NCBI RefSeq assembly: GCF_001625215.2
Contig: NC_030381.2
Location: forward strand, 38,128,689-38,192,688
From: Daucus carota subsp. sativus
Taxonomy: Eukaryota > Streptophyta > Magnoliopsida > Apiales > Apiaceae
DNA length: 64,000 nucleotides
Direction: 5' to 3'
In this document: piece by piece, positions 53,936 to 64,000 of the stretch
Position numbering within the stretch: the stretch's first letter is position 1
Layout: every line of letters begins with the position of its first letter
Notes under the pieces: generated by a model
Databases searched by the model: none
Told to the model about the DNA's origin: nothing
The model's input: the letters and a program-made list of their open reading frames with translations, nothing else
Made by a program: the position numbers and the translations under genes

Positions 53936-53958
53936 ACCCCACAGGTACGGACATCGAC

Positions 53959-53967
53959 TATATATAA
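53959..53967 (+). promoter_or_regulatory. Probable TATA box of the ALKBH10B gene
   Basis: TATATATAA is followed by a C/T-rich initiator-like stretch (CCCCCTCCTCCTCGTCCC). Transcription would start near 53990, leaving a 5'UTR of about 155 bp before the ATG at 54146. Confidence 0.6.
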
Positions 53968-54145
53968 ACCCCCTCCTCCTCGTCCCTCTCCACGCATATA
54001 CTTACACATATACATACACCGAGTGCTTATATATAGCAGCATTATATACGGAGAGTTTGGCTGAAGACTTGTTCTGTATAACCGACTCAACCTATACTTA
54101 CAAACTATACATACAAGTGTTTGTGAAGAGTATCTGTGCGTAGAA

Positions 54146-57100
54146 ATGTCGCCGGCGGCCGGCGGAGGATTACCGGGGATGACGTCCGACAGTTTCGCGA
54201 AGGACGCGATAATCTCGTGGTTCCGCGGCGAGTTCGCGGCGGCGAACGCGATGATCGACGCGCTGTGCGGACATCTGACGGAGATAGGCGGCGACGGGAA
54301 GGAGTACGAGGCGGCGTTCGCGGCGATTCACCGGCGGAGGCTCAACTGGATTCCGATTCTGCAGATGCAGAAGTTTTATTCCATTGCTGACGTGGCGAAC
54401 GAGCTCAAGGCGGTGGCGGCGGCGAAGAAGGAGAGGGCGATGGAGGTCGCGGCGGTGGAGGAGAGTGTTAAGGAGGTGGACGGTGGTGAGGAGGTGGCGG
54501 ATGTGGAGTCCGGGAGGTCCGATGAGTCGCCGAAAAGCGAGATCACCGATACAGGTATAACCAGAATCTCGATATACGAATAATTTCGAGAAATTATTAT
54601 TTTTTATATCAGAATATAATTAATACGGAATACTTTATACTCGATGAATGAATATTAATATTCTTATATCAAAATTTAATTGTTTATTATTATTATGAAC
54701 TGAAATGATTATGTGTATATTTTTTACATAAAAAGTACCGGACAGCTACGGCTACACTTGAAGTATGTTGCATCTGTATATGATGTGTTTTACCTAAGCA
54801 AGGTTTTATGGTTTTTTATTTATTTACTTTTTGATATTTTAAAATTTGCAAGTATGTAATTAAGTGTTTTTTTGAGTGTCTTTTGCTTTGTGTTTATTTG
54901 AATATTATAATCTCCATGCGGAAGAAGAGTCAAATCTCGTGGGCAGCTTTTAGGCCTGAGGTTGAAATTAACAACTTCTCATCCTTTTCTGTGAATCAAT
55001 ATGAAATGGTTTTAGAAGATCTTGACTCCTGAGCGTCATCACTCAGTATTCAAGGTTGATTCTTGGTTACAGTATAACGTTGTTCCTCTGTTCCCCAGGT
55101 CTTTTTAGCTTGCGGGTTGGGACTTGATTTTAAATTTTTTCTTCTTCTTCTAAATAGTAATTTAATTATTAAATATTTATATAAAAAATGAAAATTTTAA
55201 AAATAAGTGAATTATATATTTATATGCATCTGAAAATGTGTGTGAAGCTAATGAGACGGACGGAAGGAGTAGAATGACTCTGCCTCAAGCTGTTGATTTT
55301 ATTTGAGGATCAAAGCTGTTGTTTACCAGCATTAAAATCATGATACATGAAAAAAAAAAATTCAAGTAAATAATAAATTTTGTTCCCGTTAATTTTATTA
55401 ATCGTGATTTATGTGAGATTTGATGGCACCGTAAGAGGAAATCTATGATATAAATTAGTTTTTTCATACATGAACACAGATATAGAATTTTAGGAATACA
55501 TGATCTTTGTGTTAGTTATATTTCTATATCAGATGGCTTGTTGGTATTTCTTTCTATGTGTGTATTATTTGTTCAAAGTGGAAAATTATCCAGGAATAAT
55601 TCTTTTGTTGATTAGCAAGTACTAATATTCTCCTGTGATGTCTGTTCGAATTTTTGGTAGTTTTGAGTTTTTGATCGATTTTGATCACATTGATAATGCT
55701 CTTATCTAATGTTGGGTGGGTGAGCATCGAGGAAGATGTTGCATTAAACAGTTAGTATAGGGAATCCCAATCTCAGACGAATCAAAGCGAAACTTCCTAG
55801 AAGCAGTGGCCTTGAGATGCTTTTATAATTATCTGGGGTAGCTTGTGCTCACAACACCAACTTAAAACCTACACCTTTCTTATTTTTAACGACTTAGCTG
55901 GTGATATTTGTACTTTGGTTTATACGGGTAAAGCTAAATCAGATATTTATATAGTTTTATTCGATCCAAAAGAAGAGAATAAAATAAAAATAGAAGAGAA
56001 ATAAATGGATGGTAGGCATAAAAGGTAGTTGTCATTTGTGTTAGTGGCACTTTTGCATGTGCTGGAGGTTACTGTTCTGTGTTTGTCCCACTGTACCTCT
56101 GCTCTAGTAGTGTTGTTGGTTTTGTGGGACTGTCTTTTTGTTTCTTTTCTTAGTCAGAATTAAAAGGCTGTGCTATATGTTAATGAAAGGAAAGCTCTGG
56201 AGCTCTTGTTTTTAGCAATTGCATTTATATATATCATCTTTTAGATAAAGGTACTGGATACTCAAGTTGGGAATAAAAACATAGACTTGAAAATGGGGCT
56301 GCTGCTGCTCTAACTATAAAGATCGTTAGAATTCAGAGGTGGTCCTTTGATTCTATTTTCTTTCAACAATAATCTGAAGGGGTTCTTTAATGTTGTTGTA
56401 CCTTATTTACTGTGCCATGTATATCTGCAAATATTAGCCAAACTGTTCCAGATGCTTGGGGCCAGAGGTACTAGCAACTATCATGTACTAGTAGTCTGGT
56501 ACTACTTGACAGTAAAAATTGTACTTTACTTGTCATGCTGTGTTGGGAATTTGTATCAGTTGATGTAACCTTCAGCCATGAACTCAAGCCACACCCAGTT
56601 CTATTGAAGATATACTTGTGTTCGTATTCATTATCAACTGATTAAACCTTTAAAAGCCGGTAAATGTTAGCGGCATAACCAGAATATATTAACTGTAGGG
56701 AAGAAACAATAAGCTTATAGTGCTTTATAATGATTTTGCCTTGGTGGGGCTATGTATTATTGGTATTGTATGCACTATTTGTAGTGGCTAATCAGTGCTC
56801 TGCTACTTGGAATGGTACATCGTGCAAGTATGACTGTATGTTATTTGTGAAATTGTACTCTTGAGGCACTAGCTGGTGTACTGCTTTCTGTTTTGTTTTG
56901 CATTGAATTCTCACATTCTGATGATAAAATAACCAATCTAGAAATGCATGAATTAGTTTGAAAGTACTTGGCACTTGTTCTAATATTATCACGCTGACGC
57001 TAATCCATATGAATTCATGTAGGTTCTCATGAAGTGCAGCACATGTTGCCGAACATTGAAATATGCTCAGACCATGAGAACTGTGAAGCTCGCCGTGCTC

Positions 57101-59350
57101 AGATCAATATGACAAAAGGGTTCGTAGCTAAGGAGCCAATGAAATGGCATACGGCGAGTTCTTTCTTTCAGAAAAAATTGAACATTTAAATTATATATAT
57201 GAGGACAGATCAGGAAATAAATATGTGAGTTTGTATTCAATGCACTTTGCTGATATACAGTAAAATTGTGTTTTGCAGGTGAATGTGGTGAGAGGTCTGA
57301 AGTTGTATGATGAGATATTTACTGAAACTGAGCTGTCTAAGTTGACAGACTATGTAAATGAGCTTCGAATCGCTGGTCAGAATGGCGAATTATCAGGTGG
57401 ATCCCCGTGATTCGTGATGCTTTAATAGTTAAACTTGTTTCGTTTTGGCAACGAAGTTTTGAGATATTAGAGGACGCCTTCTGTAGGTTTGCTTGAAAAG
57501 GTTTGGCCATTATTATGAATTTATCCCTGCAAGTAATTATAGTTACACTCACTAATCCTTAATGTTCCACCAACATAACATCAAGCACACTTAGGGTGTT
57601 GTGGTGTTATTATTCTTTTACAGATCATATATCCTGGGGAGCATTCCATGTATATGAGAATATAAGTTCCAGAGTTAATATAAAATCAATAATGGCAATA
57701 TGGCATCTAACGAGTTTCTATCAATTACGTAGTAAAGTAGAAAGTTAAGTCGACTAGTTGAGTACATCTAGATCCTTGACTCGTTGTTGGTAGTATGTTC
57801 ATCTCTTTTGATATTTTCTGGATTATATTATTTAGAATTAGTTGTTAGCTATTGGTGCCTTTTCTTTGGATAGGTTCAAAGCAAACACCCTGATTACTTA
57901 TTTTGTCACCTCTAAACTATATTTGTTGATGTGCTCTTTCACTACACTGTAATCATGTCTACCGTTTTACTTTAACAATTGAGTAGATCCTCTGAAAGAA
58001 CATGCAATTGTTCCAATCATCTAAAACTGTGTTTTAACGACTGAGGTTATGCATGATTACAGGTGAGACCTTTATCATGTACAACCAGGCTAAACAGCAA
58101 GTGAAGGGGGGCAATAAGAGAGAGTTGATTCAGCTTGGAGCTCCAATATTTGGACCAATAAAAGAAGATGCCACAAATCATTGCCCGAAGAGTAAATGAA
58201 ATTTATTTAATTTGCTTCAGAAAATTTCAAATGTTATTCTGCATCTATCTACTTTCTTACTTAATATCTATCTGCAGGTAATATTGAGCCAATTCCAGCT
58301 ACTCTACAAGGTGTCATCGACCATCTAGTTCTGTGGCATTTGATTTCAGAGAACAGAAAGCCAAACAGCTGCATAATTAACTTCTTTGATGAGGTATATA
58401 TTTGCTCCAGTGTATTGTTTACTTCTCTTAAATGTTGGTTAATAGATGGCAGGTTAAAAACAGGGGATTTATACATTTTGGTTTGGAAGTGTAATTTCTA
58501 GACTACTTTTATAAGTAAATAGTTGATAATTTGGAACTTATTTTGATTTTTATGTAGGGGGAATTTTCACAGCCTTTTCTGAAACCACCTCACATAGACC
58601 AGCCTATCTCTACTCTTCTCCTCTCAGAATCAGAAATGGCTTTTGGACGTACTCTTGTATGTGATAATGATGGGAATTACAAAGGCTCGCTTATGCTTTC
58701 ACTGAAGGAAGGGTATGTGCTAAAACACCTTGTATCCCTTTTACTTTAGACACAACCTCTAATTATGGAATTGCACTAGCCGAAGGCATAGAATGTTATC
58801 TTTCCTTGTTTTATATAAATCACATTCACTGATATATAATAAATTTCTGGTACTCTGCAGATCACTTTTGGTGATGAGGGGCAACAGTGCTGATGTTGCA
58901 AGGCATGTTATGTGTACATCCCCAAGCAAAAGGATCAGCATTACATTCTTCAGAGTCCGGACACAAACCCATGAGAGCATCTCAACAGCAGTGGCGCCTA
59001 TGACCGGAGCCATGACTTTGTGGCAACCTGGCGTCCCTAATTCCTATGCACTATCAAATGGGGCACGCAATGGCTATGAAGAAATGGATATGATCCCAAA
59101 GTGGGGTGTTCTCCGAAGCCCAATGGTCATGCTAGCTCCAGTTCGTCCAATGGTCTTGGGCCCTAAAAGGATGTCACGGGGTGGCACCGGAGTATTTTTG
59201 CCTTGGAATGCAAGCGGGACCAGGAAACACACGAAGCATCTGCCTCCGCGTGCTCAAAAAGGACGGTTTCTCGCACTTCCTCCACCAGTCGAAACACACA
59301 AGCCCGAAGTCACTGCTGATTCTGAAATGATAAGCATCGAGGGAAAGTAG
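54146..59350 (+). CDS. ALKBH10B: RNA N6-methyladenosine demethylase, ALKBH10B type
   Basis: This AlkB-family Fe(II)/2-oxoglutarate dioxygenase would remove m6A from mRNA; in Arabidopsis ALKBH10B affects flowering transcripts. Exons: 54146-54554, 57023-57153, 57279-57396, 58063-58191, 58278-58393, 58558-58712, 58861-59350; 515 residues. The N-terminus AKDAIISWFRGEFAAANAMI (residues 18-37) is the ALKBH10-specific head. An Ala/Glu-rich acidic linker follows. The catalytic domain has NVVRGLKLYDEIFTETELSK, an H313-x-D315 ligand pair in PPHIDQPIST, GSLLVMRGNSADVARHVM (H368) and KRISITFF (R377 for 2-oxoglutarate). The tail is Pro-rich with GVFLPWN. Exon 1 is very GC-rich against its surroundings. 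Intron 1 is 2.5 kb. Intron 2 seems to start with GC. An overlapping frame from 54136 is a shadow. Confidence 0.94.
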
Positions 59351-59929
59351 TTATAAGTTGATATGAGTAAGGAACATATTGCTGTTATCATCCGTGTTGT
59401 CTACTTATTCAAAGAGCTTTATTTAGTGTATGAGAAAGAGTCGTGGTGTTGAGATAATTCTGCCTTTGCTTCTCCTTGCTCTCCCCCTTTTGAACAGAAA
59501 TTAGGCTAGAGTACTGCTGGTTGTTATACTTTTGTTGGATGCGAATTACAGTAGGGTGCTAGAGTGTCTCGAGTTTCAAGTTAAAAAGTGTGGATTAGCC
59601 CCTAAGAGAGGGCCGATTTTTGTACCGTATTTCCTTGAACTTCTATTTCATATTGATCTTTCTTTTCTTTTTCTTTTTTTTAGGCGAAGATGCAAGTATT
59701 TTTTAGATGCTCCAATGTTGTTATCACATCATATCATCAGTTTTTGTTCCAATTCTTTTTTAATCTCCCTCTACTTGATTGTATGTTTGCAGGTTAAATA
59801 TCAAAAAAGGTGAGACAAACTAATTAAAAAGGTCAAGTATCTAACGACCGGATTATAACGCATGTGCATGCATCTTTGAGTGACTGATAGTCTAATTAAA
59901 AAAAAAAATACCCGGCAGAGGCCAGAGAG
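59351..59929. other. 3' flank of ALKBH10B
   Basis: 3'UTR and spacer. There is a T-rich run at about 59660-59685 and an A-run at 59899-59908. I see no coding sequence. Confidence 0.4.
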
Positions 59930-60775
59930 AGATGACTATGTCATATATATTTTTTCAAAAATAAATGACTTTGACGGGGTCGAAATAATCAAAATATTAT
60001 TTATCACTCATGGATATAAAGGTCCAATTAACAAAGGCCCGATAATACAGGCCCAATGAGGGTCTGGACCGAACGCAGATGGATCATAAGAAGGAGGCCT
60101 GATTAGGTCCGGGGCCCAATTAAAAGTTCAACTACGAATCTAAGTCCTATTTTATCTATAGCACGGAAACATACTTCTGCAAGAAATTTGATACATGGAA
60201 TCGTATTTCCATTCAGCTTCTAACTCCAAAACATCTATATAAAGGCTCTACCCCTCCACACTAGAACTAATAGAAGATACGTAGGTATCTCGCACACCGA
60301 AAACAATCTAAAGCACGAACGCTTCCACCCTCATTCTTGTTTTTTTCTCTCGTTTTTGTTTTTGTTCTCAAAATATTTGGCACTGTTTGTGGGAAGAAGA
60401 CGACAATCATGGCATCCACAATACGCTCTGAAGTACATGTTCCATCTAGTCAAACAACCACCGGAGTCCCAACTGAATCGGTTCTCGTCACCACCACTAT
60501 TCCCCTTGAGACTACCGCCACTCAAACGTTCACTCCCCTCGTCTTTGGCACGCTGCCCCCCATGACTATCCTTGTGGCAACCACCACCGTTACAGGGACT
60601 CATTACTCAACAATCATGATGACTCCCAGAGAACCAACGGATGAATATGTGGTTTATACAGAAAACTCATCTGAAGAGTCGGAGAGGGACTATGATATTC
60701 CCCGAAAAAGAAGGAAAAACGGAAATGAGGACCAAGACTCTTAGCACTAACTCTATGTAGAATAAAACCTCAATT
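59930..60775 (+). mobile_element. Truncated LTR retrotransposon: LTR-like region, leader and gag start
   Basis: A promoter-like block with CTATATAAAGG (TATA at 60236-60243) is followed by a C-rich leader, then TTTGGCACTGTTTGTGGGAAG at 60376-60396. That matches the start of the internal region of many plant Ty3/gypsy elements (TTTGGCGCC-GTTTGTGGGAA). An ATG at 60409 opens a 111-codon frame. No protease, reverse transcriptase or integrase follows, and no second LTR is seen, so this is a 5' fragment. The exact left boundary is uncertain. Confidence 0.65.
60409..60744 (+). CDS. Retrotransposon gag N-terminal fragment, 111 residues
   Basis: The frame starts MASTIRSEVHVPSSQTTTGV. It is Thr/Pro/Val-rich and ends in an acidic then basic tail (SSEESERDYDIPRKRRKNGN). 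This is the low-complexity head found before the conserved gag domain in some plant gypsy elements. The conserved capsid and zinc-knuckle parts are absent because the element is truncated. The start fits the ATG just after the primer-binding-site-like sequence. Confidence 0.45.
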   Translation: MASTIRSEVHVPSSQTTTGVPTESVLVTTTIPLETTATQTFTPLVFGTLPPMTILVATTTVTGTHYSTIMMTPREPTDEYVVYTENSSEESERDYDIPRKRRKNGNEDQDS

Positions 60776-60944
60776 TTTAATCCATGACAGACTTATTTTT
60801 GAAAAAAGATAATTTTTATTTTTTTATTGTAGGTTTTGGTTTTTCTCGAAATCAGGCAAACTGTTTATTTTCAGTGACAAGATTTTGTACCACATGTTAT
60901 TCATAATAAAATTACACATATTATTCATAACTTTTATTTTTGAC

Positions 60945-61055
60945 ATTCTTTGAACAAAGTTGTATTATAGTACGACATTCATGTATCTTAAACTTGTTAA
61001 GCAGCACACCACTCTGGAATTATAGTTGTATTCTTTGAACAAAGTTGTATAATAG
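60945..61055. repeat. 26-bp direct repeat with an internal hairpin, upstream of DAO
   Basis: ATTCTTTGAACAAAGTTGTA plus six more bases occurs at 60945-60970 and again at 61030-61055 with one difference. Each copy contains CTTTGAACAAAG, a 5-bp inverted repeat around AA. The copies start 85 bp apart. They sit between the retrotransposon fragment and the DAO start. Confidence 0.8.
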
Positions 61056-61194
61056 TTTTGATTAGTGATTGCAGTGCAGAAACTGATAGCCGCCTCTGAA
61101 TGCATATTAAAATCATAACAGAACAAATTTAAGGCTTCCACAACAAAGCACCAGCTCGAAGAAAGTTTGTTTGTTTGTTTAATTAAACATCCAG

Positions 61195-62229
61195 ATGGTG
61201 ATTGACTGCAGCATCCCTGTAATAGATTTTCGAGATTTTCCTGCACAATCAGCTAAACTTGTGCAAGCAGGGGAAGAATGGGGATGTTTCAGGCTCGTTA
61301 ACCATCACGATGTCCTCCCTGTCAGCCTCATGTCGGAGATGAAGTCTGTGGCGCGGTCACTCCAAGATTTTCCACCAGAAATCAAGTGGCAGAATACGGA
61401 TATCAATCCCGGAAGTGGGTACATAAGGCCTTCTCAGGCCAACCCTCTTTATGAAGCCTTTGGCCTTTACATGTCTTGCTCTGAAGATGTTGATGTGTTT
61501 TGCTCTCAGATAAAGGCTTCTCCCAGTCAAAGGTATCATTTTAAGGTTGTATACAGTTGAGATTTTAATGTTAGATTTGTAATGATTTCAAATTTGTCAA
61601 CAGAGAGACGATTCTTAAGTATGTTGAAGCTATGCATGAGTTGGTTGTGGAGATAAGTGGAAAGCTGGCTGATGGATTGGGGATATCTGGTTTTTCGATA
61701 GAGGGATGGCCTTGCCTATTCAGGATAAACAAATACAATTTTGCTCAAGAAACTGTTGGATCCTCGGGGTTTCAAGTACACACTGATTCAGGGTTCCTTA
61801 CCATAGTTCAAGATGATGAAGGTGTCAGTGGACTTGAGGTCATGGACAGGTCTGGAGCTTTCGTACCTGTTGATCCCTGCCCTGGTGCTCTTGTTGTCAA
61901 TCTTGGAGATGTTGCCAAGGTGAGTTCGTCTACTAAAATGCATATGACTTGTAAGACAGAATTGTAATGTTTCTTGTTGCTATAAGGCCTGGAGTAATGG
62001 AAGATTACGCACTGTAAAGCATCGAGTGCAATGCAAGGAAGCAAATCCAAGGTATTCCATTGCTGCATTTCTGGGACCTAAGGGGACAGTGGAAGCTCCT
62101 CCAGAACTGGTCGACGATGAACATCCCCGTTTGTATGCAGCTTTTACTTTCGAAGAGTACAGAAACCTTCGATTCTCAACAAAGCTGCAGGATGGTGAAG
62201 CCCTTAATCTTTTGCTCATTGATCCTTGA
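61195..62229 (+). CDS. DAO: 2-oxoglutarate-dependent dioxygenase, DAO (auxin oxidase) type
   Basis: DAO enzymes oxidise indole-3-acetic acid, or its conjugates, to 2-oxindole forms and so lower active auxin in the cytosol. Exons: 61195-61532, 61604-61919, 61987-62229; 298 residues, the normal DAO length. N-terminal IPVIDFRDFP and GEEWGCFRLVNH belong to the DIOX_N domain. INPGSGYIRPSQANPLYEAF is a DAO hallmark. The catalytic 2OG-Fe(II) domain has H172-x-D174 in VHTDSGFLTI, H230 in VKHRVQ and R240-x-S242 (RYSIA) for 2-oxoglutarate. VNHHDVLP has an extra His where VNHG(V/I) is usual. The gene stands alone with no tandem copy here. A related C-DOXC oxygenase with another substrate is possible. 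Confidence 0.9.
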
Positions 62230-62611
62230 TAGAATGGAATAGTTCTCTGGGGAGGAAGTTTACTACCAGTACTATATTTGAAATAAAGTCCTTAAAAATA
62301 GAGAAGTATTTTGTCAACATTGTGATGAGTATAAATAAGTAGTTAAAAAAAATAAAAAAAATCTAAGCTCTTTCCTAGGATTCTTCTCTTCCTCACAATC
62401 TTCGAACATCAACTCGTCTCTCTCCTCTCCCCATTTTTTTGCATAAAATAAAATGATCCATTCATTTTTCAGGTTTTCTCTTTCTTTCATTTCCTCTCCT
62501 TTCTCATCCAGCCAGACAGCCAGCCTCAATGGCTGCTTAGCCTTTTCCTCTCTGGATTAATCCCAAAACTTATTCATTGTTAGGATTGTGATTTAGAAGA
62601 ATAAAGACAGG

Positions 62612-63601
62612 ATGGCCTTCCAGAGCTACTTGATAACTCTCGGCCTCCTGTCTGTCTCCCTCATCACAACTGCTAGTGCCACCACGGCCCCAATGTTCCG
62701 TGAAGCACCTGCATTTATGAATGGGGACGAATGCACCAACTCTTCAATCCATGTGGCAATGACCCTTGATGCAAACTACATCCGGGGCACCATTGCTGCT
62801 GTTTTATCCATTCTGCAGCATTCCACCTGCCCAGAAAACGTCGTGTTCCACTTCCTCTGGTCCCAACATGACCCTGAAATCTATTCCAGCATCAACTCCA
62901 CATTCCCTTACCTCAATTTCAACCTCTATCCCTTTGATTCAAACCGAGTCCAGGACAAAATATCCAAGTCCATTCGCCAAGCCCTTGATCAGCCTCTAAA
63001 CTACGCCAGAATCTACCTGGCAGATATCTTACCAGAGCAAGTAGAACGTGTAATCTACCTAGACTCTGATCTTGTACTGGTAGATGACATTACAAAACTA
63101 TGGCAAGTTGACTTGGAGGACAAAGTACTAGCAGCACCTGAATATTGCCATGCAAATTTCACACAATATTTCACACCTGCTTTCTGGTCTGACCCCGAAT
63201 ATGCCAACACATTTGAAGGGCGAACGCCATGCTACTTTAACACAGGAGTCATGGTGGTAGACCTCGACAAATGGAGACAAGGAGGGTACACACAGAAAGT
63301 TGAGGCATGGATGATAGTGCAGAAGCAGAAGAGGATATACCACCTGGGATCAATGCCGCCTTTTTTGTTGGTCCTGGCAGGAAACATAAAAGCCGTAGAT
63401 CACAGATGGAATCAGCATGGTTTAGGCGGTGATAATTTAGAGGGGAAATGTAGAAATTTGCATCCGGGGCCTATTAGTTTGTTGCACTGGAGTGGGAAAG
63501 GTAAGCCATGGTTGAGGTTGGATTCCAGAAAACCATGCACTGTCGATCATCTATGGGCTCCGTACGATCTCTATCGTTCTTCCACTCATCTTTTCGAATA
63601 A
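62612..63601 (+). CDS. GATL: GATL family (galacturonosyltransferase-like) GT8 glycosyltransferase
   Basis: GATL proteins are Golgi/ER lumenal GT8 enzymes linked to pectin and xylan synthesis. The gene is intronless with 329 residues, as in the family. Residues 1-23 form a cleavable signal peptide ([18 protein letters not shown]). [27 protein letters not shown], then [12 protein letters not shown] with the DxD metal-binding pair near residues 150-152, [47 protein letters not shown] and [11 protein letters not shown] are the GT8/GATL landmarks in order. The ATG lies only 382 bp after the DAO stop, on the same strand, so its promoter must overlap the DAO 3'UTR. The precise GATL member cannot be told from memory. 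Confidence 0.94.
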   Translation: MAFQSYLITLGLLSVSLITTASATTAPMFREAPAFMNGDECTNSSIHVAMTLDANYIRGTIAAVLSILQHSTCPENVVFHFLWSQHDPEIYSSINSTFPYLNFNLYPFDSNRVQDKISKSIRQALDQPLNYARIYLADILPEQVERVIYLDSDLVLVDDITKLWQVDLEDKVLAAPEYCHANFTQYFTPAFWSDPEYANTFEGRTPCYFNTGVMVVDLDKWRQGGYTQKVEAWMIVQKQKRIYHLGSMPPFLLVLAGNIKAVDHRWNQHGLGGDNLEGKCRNLHPGPISLLHWSGKGKPWLRLDSRKPCTVDHLWAPYDLYRSSTHLFE

Positions 63602-64000
63602 TCTTGAGATGCACATCAAGGTTAACAGACCAACAGAATTACATTTATATATACACACATTTAATCTTTGGTTATTCGATGTCTAAGCTAAGAACAATGA
63701 CCAGAGATCTCCTATATATAAATGTAATTGCGAGGAAAAGGAGGAGAAAAGTGGTGGTTTTATGATATCGAAGATCAGAGTATTATTATTTGCTTACAGT
63801 CCTTAATTTCTTCTTTCCTTTTCCTCGAAAAACAAATTTTGAAGGAAAAATTAGAGAGGGGGGCACAGGGGAGTAGATTTTCTGTTCATATGTGTTTTGT
63901 GTTTCTTCTGGTGTTAATCAGCATTTGGATGATAATAGACCTTGCATTTGTGTTGATACTGTTTCTGCCTTCAGTCTCATTATTCATAATTTTATACAAC
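63602..64000. other. 3' flank of GATL
   Basis: 3'UTR and downstream DNA with no coding signal. A TATATATACACACA patch lies at about 63645-63659. Confidence 0.4.

Noticed and set aside
54136..54390. Arg/Gly-rich frame overlapping ALKBH10B exon 1
   Set aside because: It is a shadow frame of a GC-rich exon; the other frame encodes the clear ALKBH10 head.

Overview
This is nuclear DNA from a flowering plant, most likely a eudicot. The genes are split by AT-rich, GT-AG introns. The encoded proteins include plant-only families: a plastid protein of the PALE CRESS type, a non-catalytic plant isoamylase, a GATL glycosyltransferase and a DAO-type auxin oxidase. The intergenic DNA is full of plant MITEs. 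I cannot name the species from sequence alone.

Layout. 1.6-12.4 kb (+): an 11-exon OSCA1-type mechanosensitive/hyperosmolality-gated cation channel. 14.6-17.2 kb (+): an intronless isoamylase ISA2. 18.2-22.4 kb (-): a seven-exon PALE CRESS gene, tail-to-tail with ISA2. 22.4-27.2 kb: a repeat-dense interval with Stowaway, Mutator-like and hAT-like MITEs, a broken partial copy of the neighbouring BPM gene, and tandem duplications. 27.2-32.0 kb (-): a four-exon MATH-BTB (BPM) cullin-3 adaptor. 33.0-38.3 kb (-): a twelve-exon mitochondrial EF-Tu. 39.3-39.8 kb (+): a 154-residue plant protein I cannot assign. 39.8-54.1 kb: a gene-poor, AT-rich stretch with foldback and MITE repeats. 54.1-59.4 kb (+): a seven-exon ALKBH10B-type RNA m6A demethylase. 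59.9-60.8 kb: the 5' end of a truncated LTR retrotransposon. 61.2-62.2 kb (+): a three-exon DAO-type 2-oxoglutarate dioxygenase. 62.6-63.6 kb (+): an intronless GATL family GT8 glycosyltransferase.

These are ordinary single-promoter plant genes, and nothing suggests an operon or a gene cluster with one shared pathway. Themes recur: two organelle translation or ribosome factors (PAC in plastids, EF-Tu in mitochondria) and two Fe(II)/2-oxoglutarate oxygenases of unrelated subfamilies. From memory of Arabidopsis, OSCA1.7, mitochondrial EF-Tu and ALKBH10B lie within a few loci of one another on chromosome 4, so the window probably preserves old microsynteny. I found no convincing new biological system. 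The best leads are an in-frame alternative acceptor that would add a hydrophobic segment to the OSCA channel, a likely GC-AG intron in the demethylase gene, the degenerate BPM copy, and a Mutator-like MITE family built from self-complementary GAGTCGAG units. Exon borders were placed by hand from reading frame, splice consensus and remembered homologues, and no alignment was run.
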